Source of the DNA: Phlebiopsis flavidoalba
Taxonomy: Eukaryota > Basidiomycota > Agaricomycetes > Polyporales > Phanerochaetaceae
Direction of reading: 5' to 3'
Length of the DNA: 64,000 nucleotides
Assembly (NCBI GenBank): GCA_035772785.1
Contig: JAOCPU010000078.1
Location: forward strand, 41,797 to 105,796
Shown here: positions 11,499 to 20,962 of the stretch, in pieces
Position numbering within the stretch: the stretch's first letter is position 1
Layout of the letters: the number at the start of each line of letters is the position of its first letter
The notes under the pieces: generated by a model
Seen by the model: the letters and a program-made list of their open reading frames with translations, nothing else
Databases searched by the model: none
Told to the model about the DNA's origin: nothing
Program-made: the position numbers and the translations under genes

Positions 11499-12710
11499 AT
11501 GCCTCAGTCTGTAGAACCTGTCGCAGATGTCTCTGGTCCGCTCGGGAAACGGCGTCGCGTGGACGACACAGCCAGCTCGGCGCAGAAAACACTCCTGGTG
11601 AATCAGACTGGATGGGAAGGTCTGAGAGTTCTTCCTTATTACAGCCAGAAGCTTTGGTTCGACGACGGAGAATTACATCCTCGTCGCGCGCTCTCGGCCA
11701 AGTCGACCGAGCAGCCTGGTCGTATTTCGGCCTCCGCACCAATTACGTCATTCCGCATGCACACAAGTCCGTCCTCGGCAATAGGTCCTTATTCTTTAAG
11801 ATCGATTATTCGGACGCTCCCTTAAGGTGCCCGATGGGATCCAGATACTCAAGAGCCGACAGTGGTAACTGACGCCGTCGAAAAACCGAGGACACTTGAC
11901 CATATCCCCCGTGAAGACAGTCCCATGGACCTCTATTGATGAAAATGCCCGATTGCCAGGTGCGCCTTCCTTTACGACATTGTGTGTAGCCTAACGGGAC
12001 ATTATGATCCGTCTAGCACCGCGCGCCCTGGTCCTCGGTTGGAGGACGACTAGGGCTCAAAGACATTCTCCGCCAGTGGGTACATCCCTGCCCGGTTACA
12101 TCACTGCTTACCGGTCGGCGCTGAGATTAACCGACGTAGTTCGGGCAGTCATCACATCCCCCAGATCCTGAAGACGGAGCTTCAAGCGTTTTGGTAGCTC
12201 AATCTATCACAACATGGAAACGCGCTACGATCTGCTTCGGTGCGCATAACTCCCAGGTGCAGCACGCTTGCTCGTTGGCCGCGAATTTGTTGGTGTGACG
12301 GCCTTCAGCCGCGTTTGGCGTAGCCCTGCAGCCGGGGAATTCCGAGGCATACAGAGAGGAGTCTGCCATAGAGCTCCATGCGGGGTGTCTCGGCGAGTGT
12401 GTTAGTGGTCGGTGGGCTCGGATTAGGCGAATTGGATGCGGAACCGCGTTCTTGGACCTTGTGCGGGCGTGACTCCGCGTTGGGAATGGCTGGATTTTAA
12501 TGTCACGCGCCTTGGAGGACATGTCTGGGGCCTGAGAGACCGAGGCCGCTGGTCGGGGCGCGGCCATGCGCGATCGTGGATACGAAGTGGTTTCTGGGGG
12601 GCCAGGGAGGCCTTGCTCATGAACGCCTGGTTTCGAATGCAGTATTTGCTGTCAGATCAGGCGAGGAAATCTGGGTGAGTTTGTTACCTTCGAGATATTT
12701 TGGTATTTAG
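11499..12710 (+). CDS. BTB/POZ domain protein 4
   Basis: The start at 11499 gives a leader with PLGKRRRVDDTASS, similar to gene 1. The BTB signature QKLWFDDGE lies at about 11647, followed by a segment reading VIPHAHKSVLGNRSLFFKID in a neighbouring frame. Family features further on are weak until the end, where EEIWVSLLPSRYFGI precedes the TAG at 12708-12710 and matches the family C-terminus. The region 11,900-12,400 gives no clean reading and may hold introns plus indels. Genes 1 and 4 are probably the closest pair, judging from leader and promoter palindrome. Confidence 0.6.
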
Positions 12711-13423
12711 GGGATAGTGACGGATTGAATGATTGAATGAATCTTCGGCAGACCGCATCGAGTTGTTGCTGACTCAGTGTTTAGGCTTGTAGATCACGTT
12801 ACCAGAGATGTTTACCCATTGGGGTCATATAAACTCTTGCATTGATACGACACAGAGTCAATCAGGTGACGGGTGTGGCGGCTGCCAAATATTAATCACG
12901 CACGCCTAGACCCTAGGGGTCCTAATATGAACGCGTTTCGGTTCCCTCGTTGGCCGGTTTCCATGGCTAGGCTTCGGGGCAAGCTTGCGTCTCACCGCGG
13001 TTGTTGCGGACGGAAGTCCTTGCCGTCCACGTACGCGGTCATCGGCTAAAGTAGCGCTACTTGACCGATAACTGTGAGCGTCTGGTTGGCTCTGTTCGTC
13101 TAAATTTGCAAGCCTTTTCGTGGAGCTGTGCATCATCGCAATCAATCGTAAGAGTAATACTTGTGCGCGTAGCAAAGGTAAATTGTCGACCATGCCTTTG
13201 ATCTCGTGACAAGAGCTAGTCAAACGTGCTGCATCCTGCCACTCTACTCGGTTTGATTTTTGTCAGTGCCAGGACCGTGTCTGCGTCTACGGCCCCTAAG
13301 TATGCCTGACTAACGATATTCATTTTGGAAGACGCTAGGACACCCTTAGCATTTTGAGTTTACTGTTTTGTCTGAAATTCGAGTTTAAGCTCAAGGCGGG
13401 TCGATAGTTGGCGCTTTAGTACG
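12711..13423. other. Intergenic stretch between BTB genes 4 and 5
   Basis: No supported coding region was seen. A minus-strand frame at 12906-13223 shows no family signature. Confidence 0.45.
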
Positions 13424-14912
13424 ATGGCTGCCAGTGCGCGGAGGGGGACCCAACTGCCAGTTAGTACTCGCACTACTATATCTTCTAACACGTCAAGGAT
13501 TCAAGTAGTACGTCCCTAGCTACTTCCCCAGAGTAAACGAAGATACCCGTACGCTAAGCCTGCGGTCACGTCGACGGCAGCGACGGTGTCATTGATCGAC
13601 TTTTGGGACCGACGACCACTGACCCACTGGACTCGTGATACACCCGATATTGGCTAGCTCCAGGGCTTTGGTTCGATGACTGGATGGCAACCTATAATTC
13701 GTTGGGTCGTTCCCTCGCGCGACCGTGAAGGCCACCCCATTGCTGCTGTGTGTTGTGTCCATCAATCACTCCTGGAACGCAAGACGAAGTTTTTTCGCGA
13801 CGCACTGAACCCGTCCCACACATCGAGCGTTCGCATATCGACTGCCAAGCTGCACGAGTCCCAGACAAGTGATCAAATGCCCTGTCTGGATGTAGAAGAC
13901 TTCGGGACGGTGTGGCAGTTGCTACGCGATGCCTATGCTCTACCGTGAGTCTGCCCTCGCCTTCGTGATACAAGTCTAATGCTCCTGCACGCAAGAGATG
14001 ATGGTGGAGGTGTCTTCGTCCCTGCCATCTATTATGAGAGCGATTGCAAGCCAGCGCTGGAGCTTCTCCCGACCGCTGGTACAGTATTTCAGCGCTATGT
14101 TCCTCAGAAGTGCCGTCAATGGGCCACGCGCGAGCTTCTTGGAGGTACGAGCCCAAGCTGGTATGCAATGTTACTTCAGGATTTGCGTGATGGCCACCAC
14201 GAGGGTGCTGCGGAATGGCTCGGCCCACAACTCAACCTAGGTACACAATTCTCTGTCGTGCATGCCGATTCATACTAACTCCTGGGCAGTACGAATACTT
14301 CAGTTGGTTGAGCAACATGAATGGCGGGTGCTACTTCATACCATGTGGTATGATATCGCCCGCCTCCCCTCTTCCCCCAGTGCCAGCGACCCCGCCCTTG
14401 CACCAGGCATGCATAACACGGCCGGCTTCGATGACCTTACTGAAGATCAGTCTCTTCGTCTACTTGCTGGGCGCGAACGGCTGCGCACAGCCATGGGTCC
14501 TAAGATAGACAAGATCACCGCTCAATTCAGCAAATTCGTAGTAAACGACACATGCGCTGCCTTTGTCAGTGAGCTTTGGCACACGACGCACACGGACAAT
14601 GACGCATTGCTGCGTGACCCGATCGGTGAGCTTCTAAAGCTTCAGATCCGTGTCGCAGACGCACCGTGTGTGCATCCAGGCTACGAACGGTGCGCGCACA
14701 AGGCGCTCGTGAGCCGGGTGAACGGGGCGATGAACACCATCTGGCGCGAGCTACCGGAGTATATTTGGTTTTTTGAGAAGGGGTACAATCGAGTTGGTGG
14801 CAGTGGCCTCAGTGAGTGGGGAATCAATCCATGTTTTACGTACATAGTACATAACACCCCCAATGCTTTTGGTCAGGCGTATCGTATTCATCATATACTT
14901 GCAGCCCTATAA
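13424..14912 (+). CDS. BTB/POZ domain protein 5
   Basis: An ATG at 13424 begins a polar leader. The signature LWFDD lies at about 13667, then one base must be skipped to reach RDREGHPIAAVCCVHQSLLE and TKFFRDAL. The domain ends with CLDVEDFGTVWQLLRDAYAL, after which a GTGAGT donor follows at 13946. A second intron, 14241-14289, has a TACTAAC branch site and GGGCAG acceptor and joins QLNL to VRILQLVEQHEW in frame. The 14262-14912 part is one of the few long uninterrupted frames here and contains SLRLLAGRERLRTAMG, LLRDPIGELLKLQ and IWRELPEYIWFF. The family normally ends near that last motif (about 14790); the open frame continues to 14912, perhaps because an indel removed the stop. Confidence 0.7.
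14241..14289 (+). other. Intron in BTB gene 5 with canonical branch site
   Basis: Donor GTACAC, branch TACTAAC and acceptor GGGCAG give a 49-base intron whose removal keeps the frame. Confidence 0.75.
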
Positions 14913-15627
14913 CTAGGCCAGCTTCATTTGTGTAGTTAGAAGTTAAGTCTGAACAATGTGCAATTTGGTGTGGCTCGCGGGTCTGAAAACCTCATATAGT
15001 GCTGCGTGTTGGCATATTTGTCAGCAAGGTTCGCTAGTATCACTCGGTCTTCACGGCGCGCAGCTCACGACCTAGGTGATTGTGATTACAAAGGGGGTAA
15101 CTGAGCGGTTCGCATCATATCGAAACGAACGTGCCCTTCTGCATGGGTGTTGGTTGTTTGCTACAGACATATCTAACTTTAAACTAACTCGTTCTGTCAC
15201 TGATAGGGGTCTCTTCTAAAAAAAAAAAGCTTGAGCTTCATACATGCACTTAAATTATAAATGGTAGCAATCTTCACATACTGTAGCCATGTGATCTCGA
15301 CAGATTGGCTCAAGTGACAATATCTGGCCAGACGAATAACCAGGTACTAGCTCTAGCGTCCTAAAGGATGGTCTGCAGCTGAGAGCCATAGGCGAACTGC
15401 CTAAGTGATCAGTAACCATTTTCTCCACAACAAGCCTATAGGAAGAACTACATGGTGATTCATAATCCTAACGCAGAGTATTCGACCAAAGTGCCCTCAG
15501 GGCTCAGGGATACGCCACATCATGCGGGAAGGCTAGCGGCGTCTTATGCTCGGATTTCTGGGGGGGGGCAGGGCGCGGCATGGATGCGATCCCTATGGAA
15601 AAACACTCACTATAAGCGCTCATAGGG
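14913..15627. other. Intergenic stretch between BTB genes 5 and 6
   Basis: AT-richer than its surroundings, with an A run at about 15,219-15,228. No coding signature was seen. Confidence 0.5.
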
Positions 15628-17103
15628 TTGGCTGTGACGTCGCTTTGGTTCAGGAGATGGGTTGGTCAAAACCCTCCTGTTGCCGTGGACTGGGTACCGC
15701 TCGTGGGTGAAGCAGAACGTCGGATGTGGCTCGCGTGTGTGCGCTCGTGTGGGGCTGCGTCCATCGATCGATCTTGTTACGCAAAGGGAGGCTTTTCAGA
15801 AAAGGTAGTTGTCAAATGAAAGCCGCGTCCCGGGTTGCATAAGACTACCGTCAGAGTGCATCACCCCCGGATGCGAGACAAGCCGATGCCCTGTGTTGAC
15901 GTGGAGGACTTTGGGGAGATGTGGCAACTGCTTCGCGGCATCTATGCTCTTCCGTGAGTCCTACATTGGGTTTATCGACGCGTTTGGATAACAATCTGAG
16001 GTGCCAGGAACGGGATGAAGTATGGAGGTGTATTTGCTGCCCGGCACTCAAGCGTATGCGCGTGCAACACCGATTTGTGCAAGAAGCTACTTCCTCCACT
16101 GTTTTGCTATCCTCGACCGATCTATTCGAGTTCGGATACTGGTCAGTGTCCCCTGTTCATTCCGTGGAGTTGGGGGTTAGTCGTGAGATCTTGGGTGAGG
16201 CATCCCGAGTTGGCGTACGATGTGTTATTCCAGTCGGGATCTACCCAGGCAGCTAAAGCGAAACCGATGGCGCGCGTCGCGAGAATAGATGGCTACCTTG
16301 GTTCGCTGACTCCGCCCCAGTCTCAGATAGCGGAGCCTATTTTTCACTGTCGGTCGTGGGACACCTCGAGGCGCTTATTCTTCAGATACACATGCGCTAT
16401 TGTATCCTTGGGCATTTGGGTCGAAAAACACCGAGTTACGCGACAAGCGACGGGAGAAGCTGGTCCCTTTTTCCGCTGGTGACGTTGGTATGTACGGGGT
16501 CGCCACCTTGCCGCCGCCCCCCTTGCGCTTGAAATCTACTGCTGTGCTGGCTCGCTTACCCTTCTTTCCAGCGCCGACCAGAGGGCTGGCAACCGACACC
16601 GACACCAACGCCAACACGCGCAACCGGTTCTCGTGTCGCCCCTGTGGGCTGACTCGAACATCGCTGGCTTCACAGTTCTTACTGGAAGCACAAAATCGCC
16701 GCCTGCTCGCCACCGGGCGCGAACGCACTTGCACGTGTACGCGCGTAGCGGCTCTGCGCGTGCAAAAAAAAAAAGTCTTCTTCGGGACGAAGATTGGCAC
16801 TACCACGTCGATGAGTTCGTGCTGAACAAGACATGCAAAAACTGGCGTTTGTCTGGAGCACTCTGGTTCACCGTGCGCCAGGTACACTGGGAAGCGCTGC
16901 TACGGGATCCATTTGGCGAGCTATTGAAGCTGCAGGCCCAAATAGCGACCGCACGATGTGAGCTGAAGCCGAGGAAAGAGTCTTGCCCGCATCTGAAGTT
17001 GATGATGTTGTTTACATTGGGCGGAGCGCAAAAATCTGGAGAGAGCTGCCGGGGATTGTTTGATTTTACGACGGAAAATTTAGTCGAGCAAATAGATCCT
17101 TGA
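15628..17103 (+). CDS. BTB/POZ domain protein 6, diverged duplicate of gene 5
   Basis: The signature is degenerate (SLWFRRW/RDG at about 15640). CVDVEDFGEMWQLLRGIYAL (15,895-15,954) aligns with CLDVEDFGTVWQLLRDAYAL of gene 5, and a GTGAGT donor follows at the same place in both. Near the end, ALLRDPFGELLKLQAQIATA matches ALLRDPIGELLKLQIRVADA of gene 5. The C-terminus reads IWRELPG and LFDF across one frame change near 17,040. The middle part (16,140-16,800) includes pieces such as VLNKTCKNW that parallel VVNDTCAAF. It is therefore a tandem duplicate. The weakened LWFDDG motif and extra frame breaks, more than in gene 5, leave open whether it is still functional. Confidence 0.65.
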
Positions 17104-17300
17104 CTGTACGGTCATTACGGTTTTACCACGCGACGTGATGAGTGCATAGAGACTTTTACGCCAAGGGTACCACGTTGTTGTATGTGTACACGATACTGTG
17201 AATCTATGCTTCTTACCTGCCTTTACAGTTCAGATAGTCACCTAATATCATCATAGCTGGCTGTTTGAAGTAGTGCACTGGATTCCCTAGGGGGTTCACT

Positions 17301-17650
17301 ATGCCCTATGGTTCTTTCATACCGCTCGATGATGTGGCATCTCAAGAACCAAATCTGAATCACTCATCAATCTTAAGGCCGATGCTAATTTTACAGGTAC
17401 CGGCCAAGGCCACTCTCTTCAAACCCAGGCTTGTCTTTCCCTTGCCCCTGCACACATCGTTTCGACTCCAGCACCTGACTCAAATTGCCGGCACGTTGCA
17501 GATAGCCGTCACTTCCATGAGTGAGTAGTATCGTTAGCGGCGTTACGTCCTCCTACCTTGCGAAAAAAGCTCTGGTTCACGGCGATGACAACGTTCTCAT
17601 TCGCAGCTCGTGCCCCTTCTCACGTATTGAGTTTTGAATCCTCATTTCGA
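17301..17650 (+). pseudogene. BTB/POZ gene remnant
   Basis: A 75-residue plus-strand frame from 17301 ends at 17528. It is followed at about 17,565 by KKLWFT and DDNVLIRS in adjacent frames, which match the LWFDDGNVxIR signature. Nothing after 17,650 continues the domain because ATP synthase gamma begins to be read from the other strand at 17713. This looks like the truncated last member of the array. Confidence 0.5.
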
Positions 17651-17712
17651 TGACGATTATAAGAAAGTCACGTCTATATATCATTCCGGACACAATAGCG
17701 AGTGACAAATGC

Positions 17713-18905
17713 TTAGAGCGCGCTGGCACAGGTAATGATGTCGACGAGCTCGTTTGGTAATCGCTAGCCTGGCGACCGCGGTTGTGTACTTGAGGCTGGA
17801 GGTTGTCATCATGTCGCCGGCGTTCTTTGGACGCGTTGTCCCATAGCGTTTGCGGCTACATGAGCGTAAACACCAGTGTAGTACACACGACTTTATGAAG
17901 GCAGGTAGGGACGCACCGAGCGCTGATTTCACAAGCGTGACCCTCGACGAGGGCGCGTAGACTGCGTTGGCGAGAGCAAAACTCAGCGAGGTCCTTCGTA
18001 ACATCATCCTCCATCTCGTACGCCTTGAAGCGCCGGCTGTAGATAGATATCCACATGATAGCTGAATGGAGAAACGATCAGCAAATTCCAGAAAAGCGCG
18101 CTCTCACTGCTTTGCACTTACCCGGACTCCTTAAGCGCCTCAGCAGTCTCAACCTCGACGACGTGGACTCGTACGAGAGCGCAGCAAACGAACTTGTTGT
18201 GGACAATCGCGACCGAGTCGTACTCAACGCCCGACTTGATGATGAGATCCGCAACACCGGCAGCATCCGCGAAGGTGGGGACTGTCACGGCCGAGTCTGG
18301 TTGAAGGTCAGAAGAGGTTCTTTGCTGAGGACACGCATTCCAGCTGGCTCATTGGACTTTGTCACCGACAACCGCGATGGGTGAGTCAGGGTCAATCTGG
18401 GCGGCTTGCTCGGGCGGAACGTGCGGCGGGTCGCCTTTGTGACGGAGGTAGTGAATACCGCCGCACATTGCCCTTGTCGGAGGAGATGACGACAAAGAGC
18501 TTGCGCTTGCCTGCGGACTCGGCTGGCGGGGCGTTGCTGGAAGACCTCTGTTCTTCGTTAGCTTTAATGCGCGTGGGGCGCTGGGCGGTATTGGGGGACG
18601 CACACCGGAGCTCGCGAGGCGCCGTACTCCTTGCCAGCCTGGAGGGCGCGCTGCGCCTTGCTGAGCTTCGTCGACTGCAATGACCTTCATCGACTGCACA
18701 TCCGCGCAACGCGGTGCAGTGTGAGGCCGCAGGACGCAGACTGGGTATGCCACGACGCACCTTGGTGATTTTCTCAATGTTGCGCGCACGGAGACTTGAG
18801 ACGCATCTCAATCTCACGGAGGCGTGGCCATGTTGCGGGCCCCAGAGGGTGCGGCCCTGGCACGGCGGGCTGTGCAGCCCTCGTCAACGCCTGGCGAGCG
18901 AGCAT
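17713..18905 (-). CDS. ATP3: ATP synthase F1 gamma subunit, mitochondrial
   Basis: Central shaft subunit of the mitochondrial F1Fo ATP synthase. The start at 18905 gives MLARQALTRAAQPAVPG, an Arg-rich import presequence. The mature part begins REIEMRLKSVRNIEKITK, the conserved N-terminal helix. An intron (18694-18760, donor GTGCGT) precedes SMKVIA and KLSKAQRALQAGKEYG. The conserved core GKRKLFVVISSDKG and then PTFADAAGVADLIIKSGVEY follow. A second intron (18037-18121, donor GTAAGT, acceptor CTACAG) precedes FKAYEMEDDVTKDLAEF, LVEGHACEISAR, KNAGDM and the C-terminal NELVDIITCASAL with stop at 17713-17715. Each block is recognisable but at least five single-base shifts separate them. Because this is an essential single-copy gene, assembly error is the likelier cause. 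It is divergent from eIF2-beta. Confidence 0.92.
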
Positions 18906-19170
18906 CGTGATGAGGAAAGGAGTGTAGAGGGCGAGTACGTTGTGCGGGACGGTGCGGAAACGCTAGACGGCGTCTACTTCCGCAAGCGGAAACTCGAATT
19001 ATTCTGGCGCCGCCGTGTCTGCACGCGCGGCGGAGCCGAATCGCCATCAGCGGAGATGAACCCGGCAACTGACTCTTGCATGCCAGTTACATGCGCTTTG
19101 GTCATTACACACGATCACCAGCCGTATCTCTTTCCCTCTGTCGGGCTACCTCCCTTGAACCCCTCTCACC
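18906..19170. promoter_or_regulatory. Shared divergent promoter region of ATP3 and eIF2-beta
   Basis: The start codons of the two housekeeping genes are 265 bases apart and point away from each other. A CT-rich stretch (TCTCTTTCCCTCT-like) precedes the eIF2-beta ATG, which sits in CACCATGTCC. No clear TATA box is seen. Confidence 0.6.
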
Positions 19171-20426
19171 ATGTCCGAGGAACCTCTCTTCGATCCCTCG
19201 TTGAAAAAGCGCAAGAAAAAGCAAAAAATGTGGGTCGCGTTTCTCCGAGGATCCGTTGGGCGCAGATGCCGACCCGACGGGACGACGCGCTGCACCGACG
19301 TCGATCGACAACGTGACGACCAATGGCGACACCGTCGACATGGGCCCGACGACGCTGCATGAAACAGATGGCCCAGAATGGCGGCGACGGCGCCGACGAC
19401 GAGGCCAAAGCGGACGAGGACGCGATGTTTGCCGATCTCAAGAAAAAGAAGAAGAAGAAGAAGGACATCCCATGGACCTGGTGTGTACCCTGCATTACTT
19501 TATCTGTAAGCTATGAATTTATTCTGACGATAACAGCCCGAAGACGGGTCCGGCACCTCGACACCCGTCGGCGCGCCCGCGGGCGAGGACCTTGACTTCT
19601 CTCCGACCTCAAGAAGAAGAAGAAGAAATCCAAGAAGGCGGCGCTGGACATGGATGCGTTTCGAGCGGGAGCTGAACGAGGCAAAGGCAAAAAGACGGCG
19701 AGGGAGAGGACGCAGACGGCGCGCCGATCGATGAGGTCGACGAGGCCGAGCTCGGCGACGATCCCTTTGCACGCGGCGGAGGCGAGCCCACCGCGGTCGA
19801 CGCGGGCGGCGAGGCCTGGTTAAACAGCGACCGCGACTACACATACGCTGAGGCAAGTACCCGCCGCGTGCGCCCATCCCGATAGCGACCCTGACCATGC
19901 TTTGCCATACAGCTCCTCCGGCGCTTCTACGCGCAGCTGCACGCCTCGAATCCCGCGCTCCTGAACACGGCAGGCAAGCGACACACACTCGCGCCGCCGC
20001 AGCTGATGAGGGAAGGCAACAAAAAGACCGTGTTCAGCAACATTGCGGATATCTGCAAGCGTATGCACCGACAACCGGAGCACACGATCCAGTTCATGTT
20101 CGCCGAGCTGGGTACGACCGGCTCGATCGACGGTTCAGGCCGTCTCATCATCCGTGGCAAGTTCTCGCAAGCGCAAATCGAGAACGTCCTGCGACGTTAC
20201 ATCGGTACGCCTCTATTCCGCTTCGCCGCACATTTTTGCTGACACGCTTTGCACAGTCGAATACGTCACATGCAAAACCTGCAAATCGCCCGACACGCTG
20301 CTCGTCAAGGAGAACCGTATCTTCTTCGTCGCGTGCGAGTCGTGCGGCTCGCGGCGCTCCGTCAACGCCATCAAGACCGGTTTCCAGGCCCAGGTCGGCA
20401 GGAGAAGCAAAAACAAGACGGGCTAA
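19171..20426 (+). CDS. SUI3: Translation initiation factor eIF2 subunit beta
   Basis: Beta subunit of the eIF2 ternary complex that brings initiator tRNA to the ribosome. The N-terminal half has the lysine blocks (19,205-19,230, 19,440-19,465, 19,608-19,640) that bind eIF5 and eIF2B-epsilon. The C-terminal half has [26 protein letters not shown], and the zinc ribbon CKTC-x18-CESC (about 20,275-20,347), ending [13 protein letters not shown]. Three introns: 19481-19536, 19853-19912 (GC-AG type) and 20205-20256. Six indels break the frame: TTT at 19240, AAA at 19362, one base missing near 19470, TC inserted near 19596, TTT at 19659 and AAAAA at 19689. After allowing for these the length and order fit the family. 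Convergent with the Zn2Cys6 gene. Confidence 0.95.
19853..19912 (+). other. GC-AG intron in eIF2-beta
   Basis: The donor is AG/GCAAGT, the classical GC-AG form, with branch CTGAC at 19891 and acceptor ATACAG. Removal joins DYTYAE to LLRRFYAQ in frame. Confidence 0.85.
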
Positions 20427-20962
20427 GCAGCAGCATAGACTACGAACTACGACATGTACACACATCCCCCCACGACATTATCCCCATCAGCACCATTTGT
20501 TACGGCATCATGTTATGTATCGTTAACCTGCGCGCGACACATGTACGATCAGATCTTATATGCTTGCTTTTTTCTGCTGTGAGCAGTGTGAACTCTGCGC
20601 GTACGCCTTGCGGTCGCGCACGACTCGTATCAGCACCCACGTCCAGTGCCCGCCCGGTGCGAGTCGGGACGGGGACGCAGAATGGGGGGTGCAAAAACAC
20701 TAGTATTCACATGGGGGTAATGTACAGAGATGGATGCAAGACGAAAGCAAGCCACGACGCAGAACACTATTGACAGGCAAAGCAGACAAAGTACACTAAT
20801 TGAGGGGACGAGAACAGCACACACAAAAAAAGAAACGCATAAGTCGATGCAAGAATGACGGCGGGGGCATAGAAGAGAAAAGAGAGCTAGCATACAAAGA
20901 CCCACATGGTCGCGCATAGAAAGAAGACCCAAGACCAGAAAAAAACAATGAAGAGAGCATAT
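20427..20962. other. Convergent 3' intergenic region
   Basis: It lies between the stops of eIF2-beta (plus) and the Zn2Cys6 gene (minus) and must hold both 3' ends. AT-rich stretches occur at 20,500-20,575 and A-rich ones at 20,820-20,880. No gene seen. Confidence 0.6.

Noticed and set aside
12199..12567. 122-residue minus-strand frame opposite BTB gene 4
   Set aside because: No motif and no splice signals. The plus strand ends in the BTB family C-terminus nearby.
13692..14228. 178-residue minus-strand frame
   Set aside because: It is the antisense of BTB gene 5 and contains no recognisable motif, whereas the plus strand has introns and family motifs.
16375..16887. 170-residue minus-strand frame
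   Set aside because: It is antisense to BTB gene 6 and overlaps its conserved end; no family signature.
19171..20426. Calling eIF2-beta a pseudogene because of its frame breaks
   Set aside because: All domains, the zinc-ribbon cysteines and three introns are intact, and neighbouring ATP3 shows the same kind of indels. Assembly error explains both.
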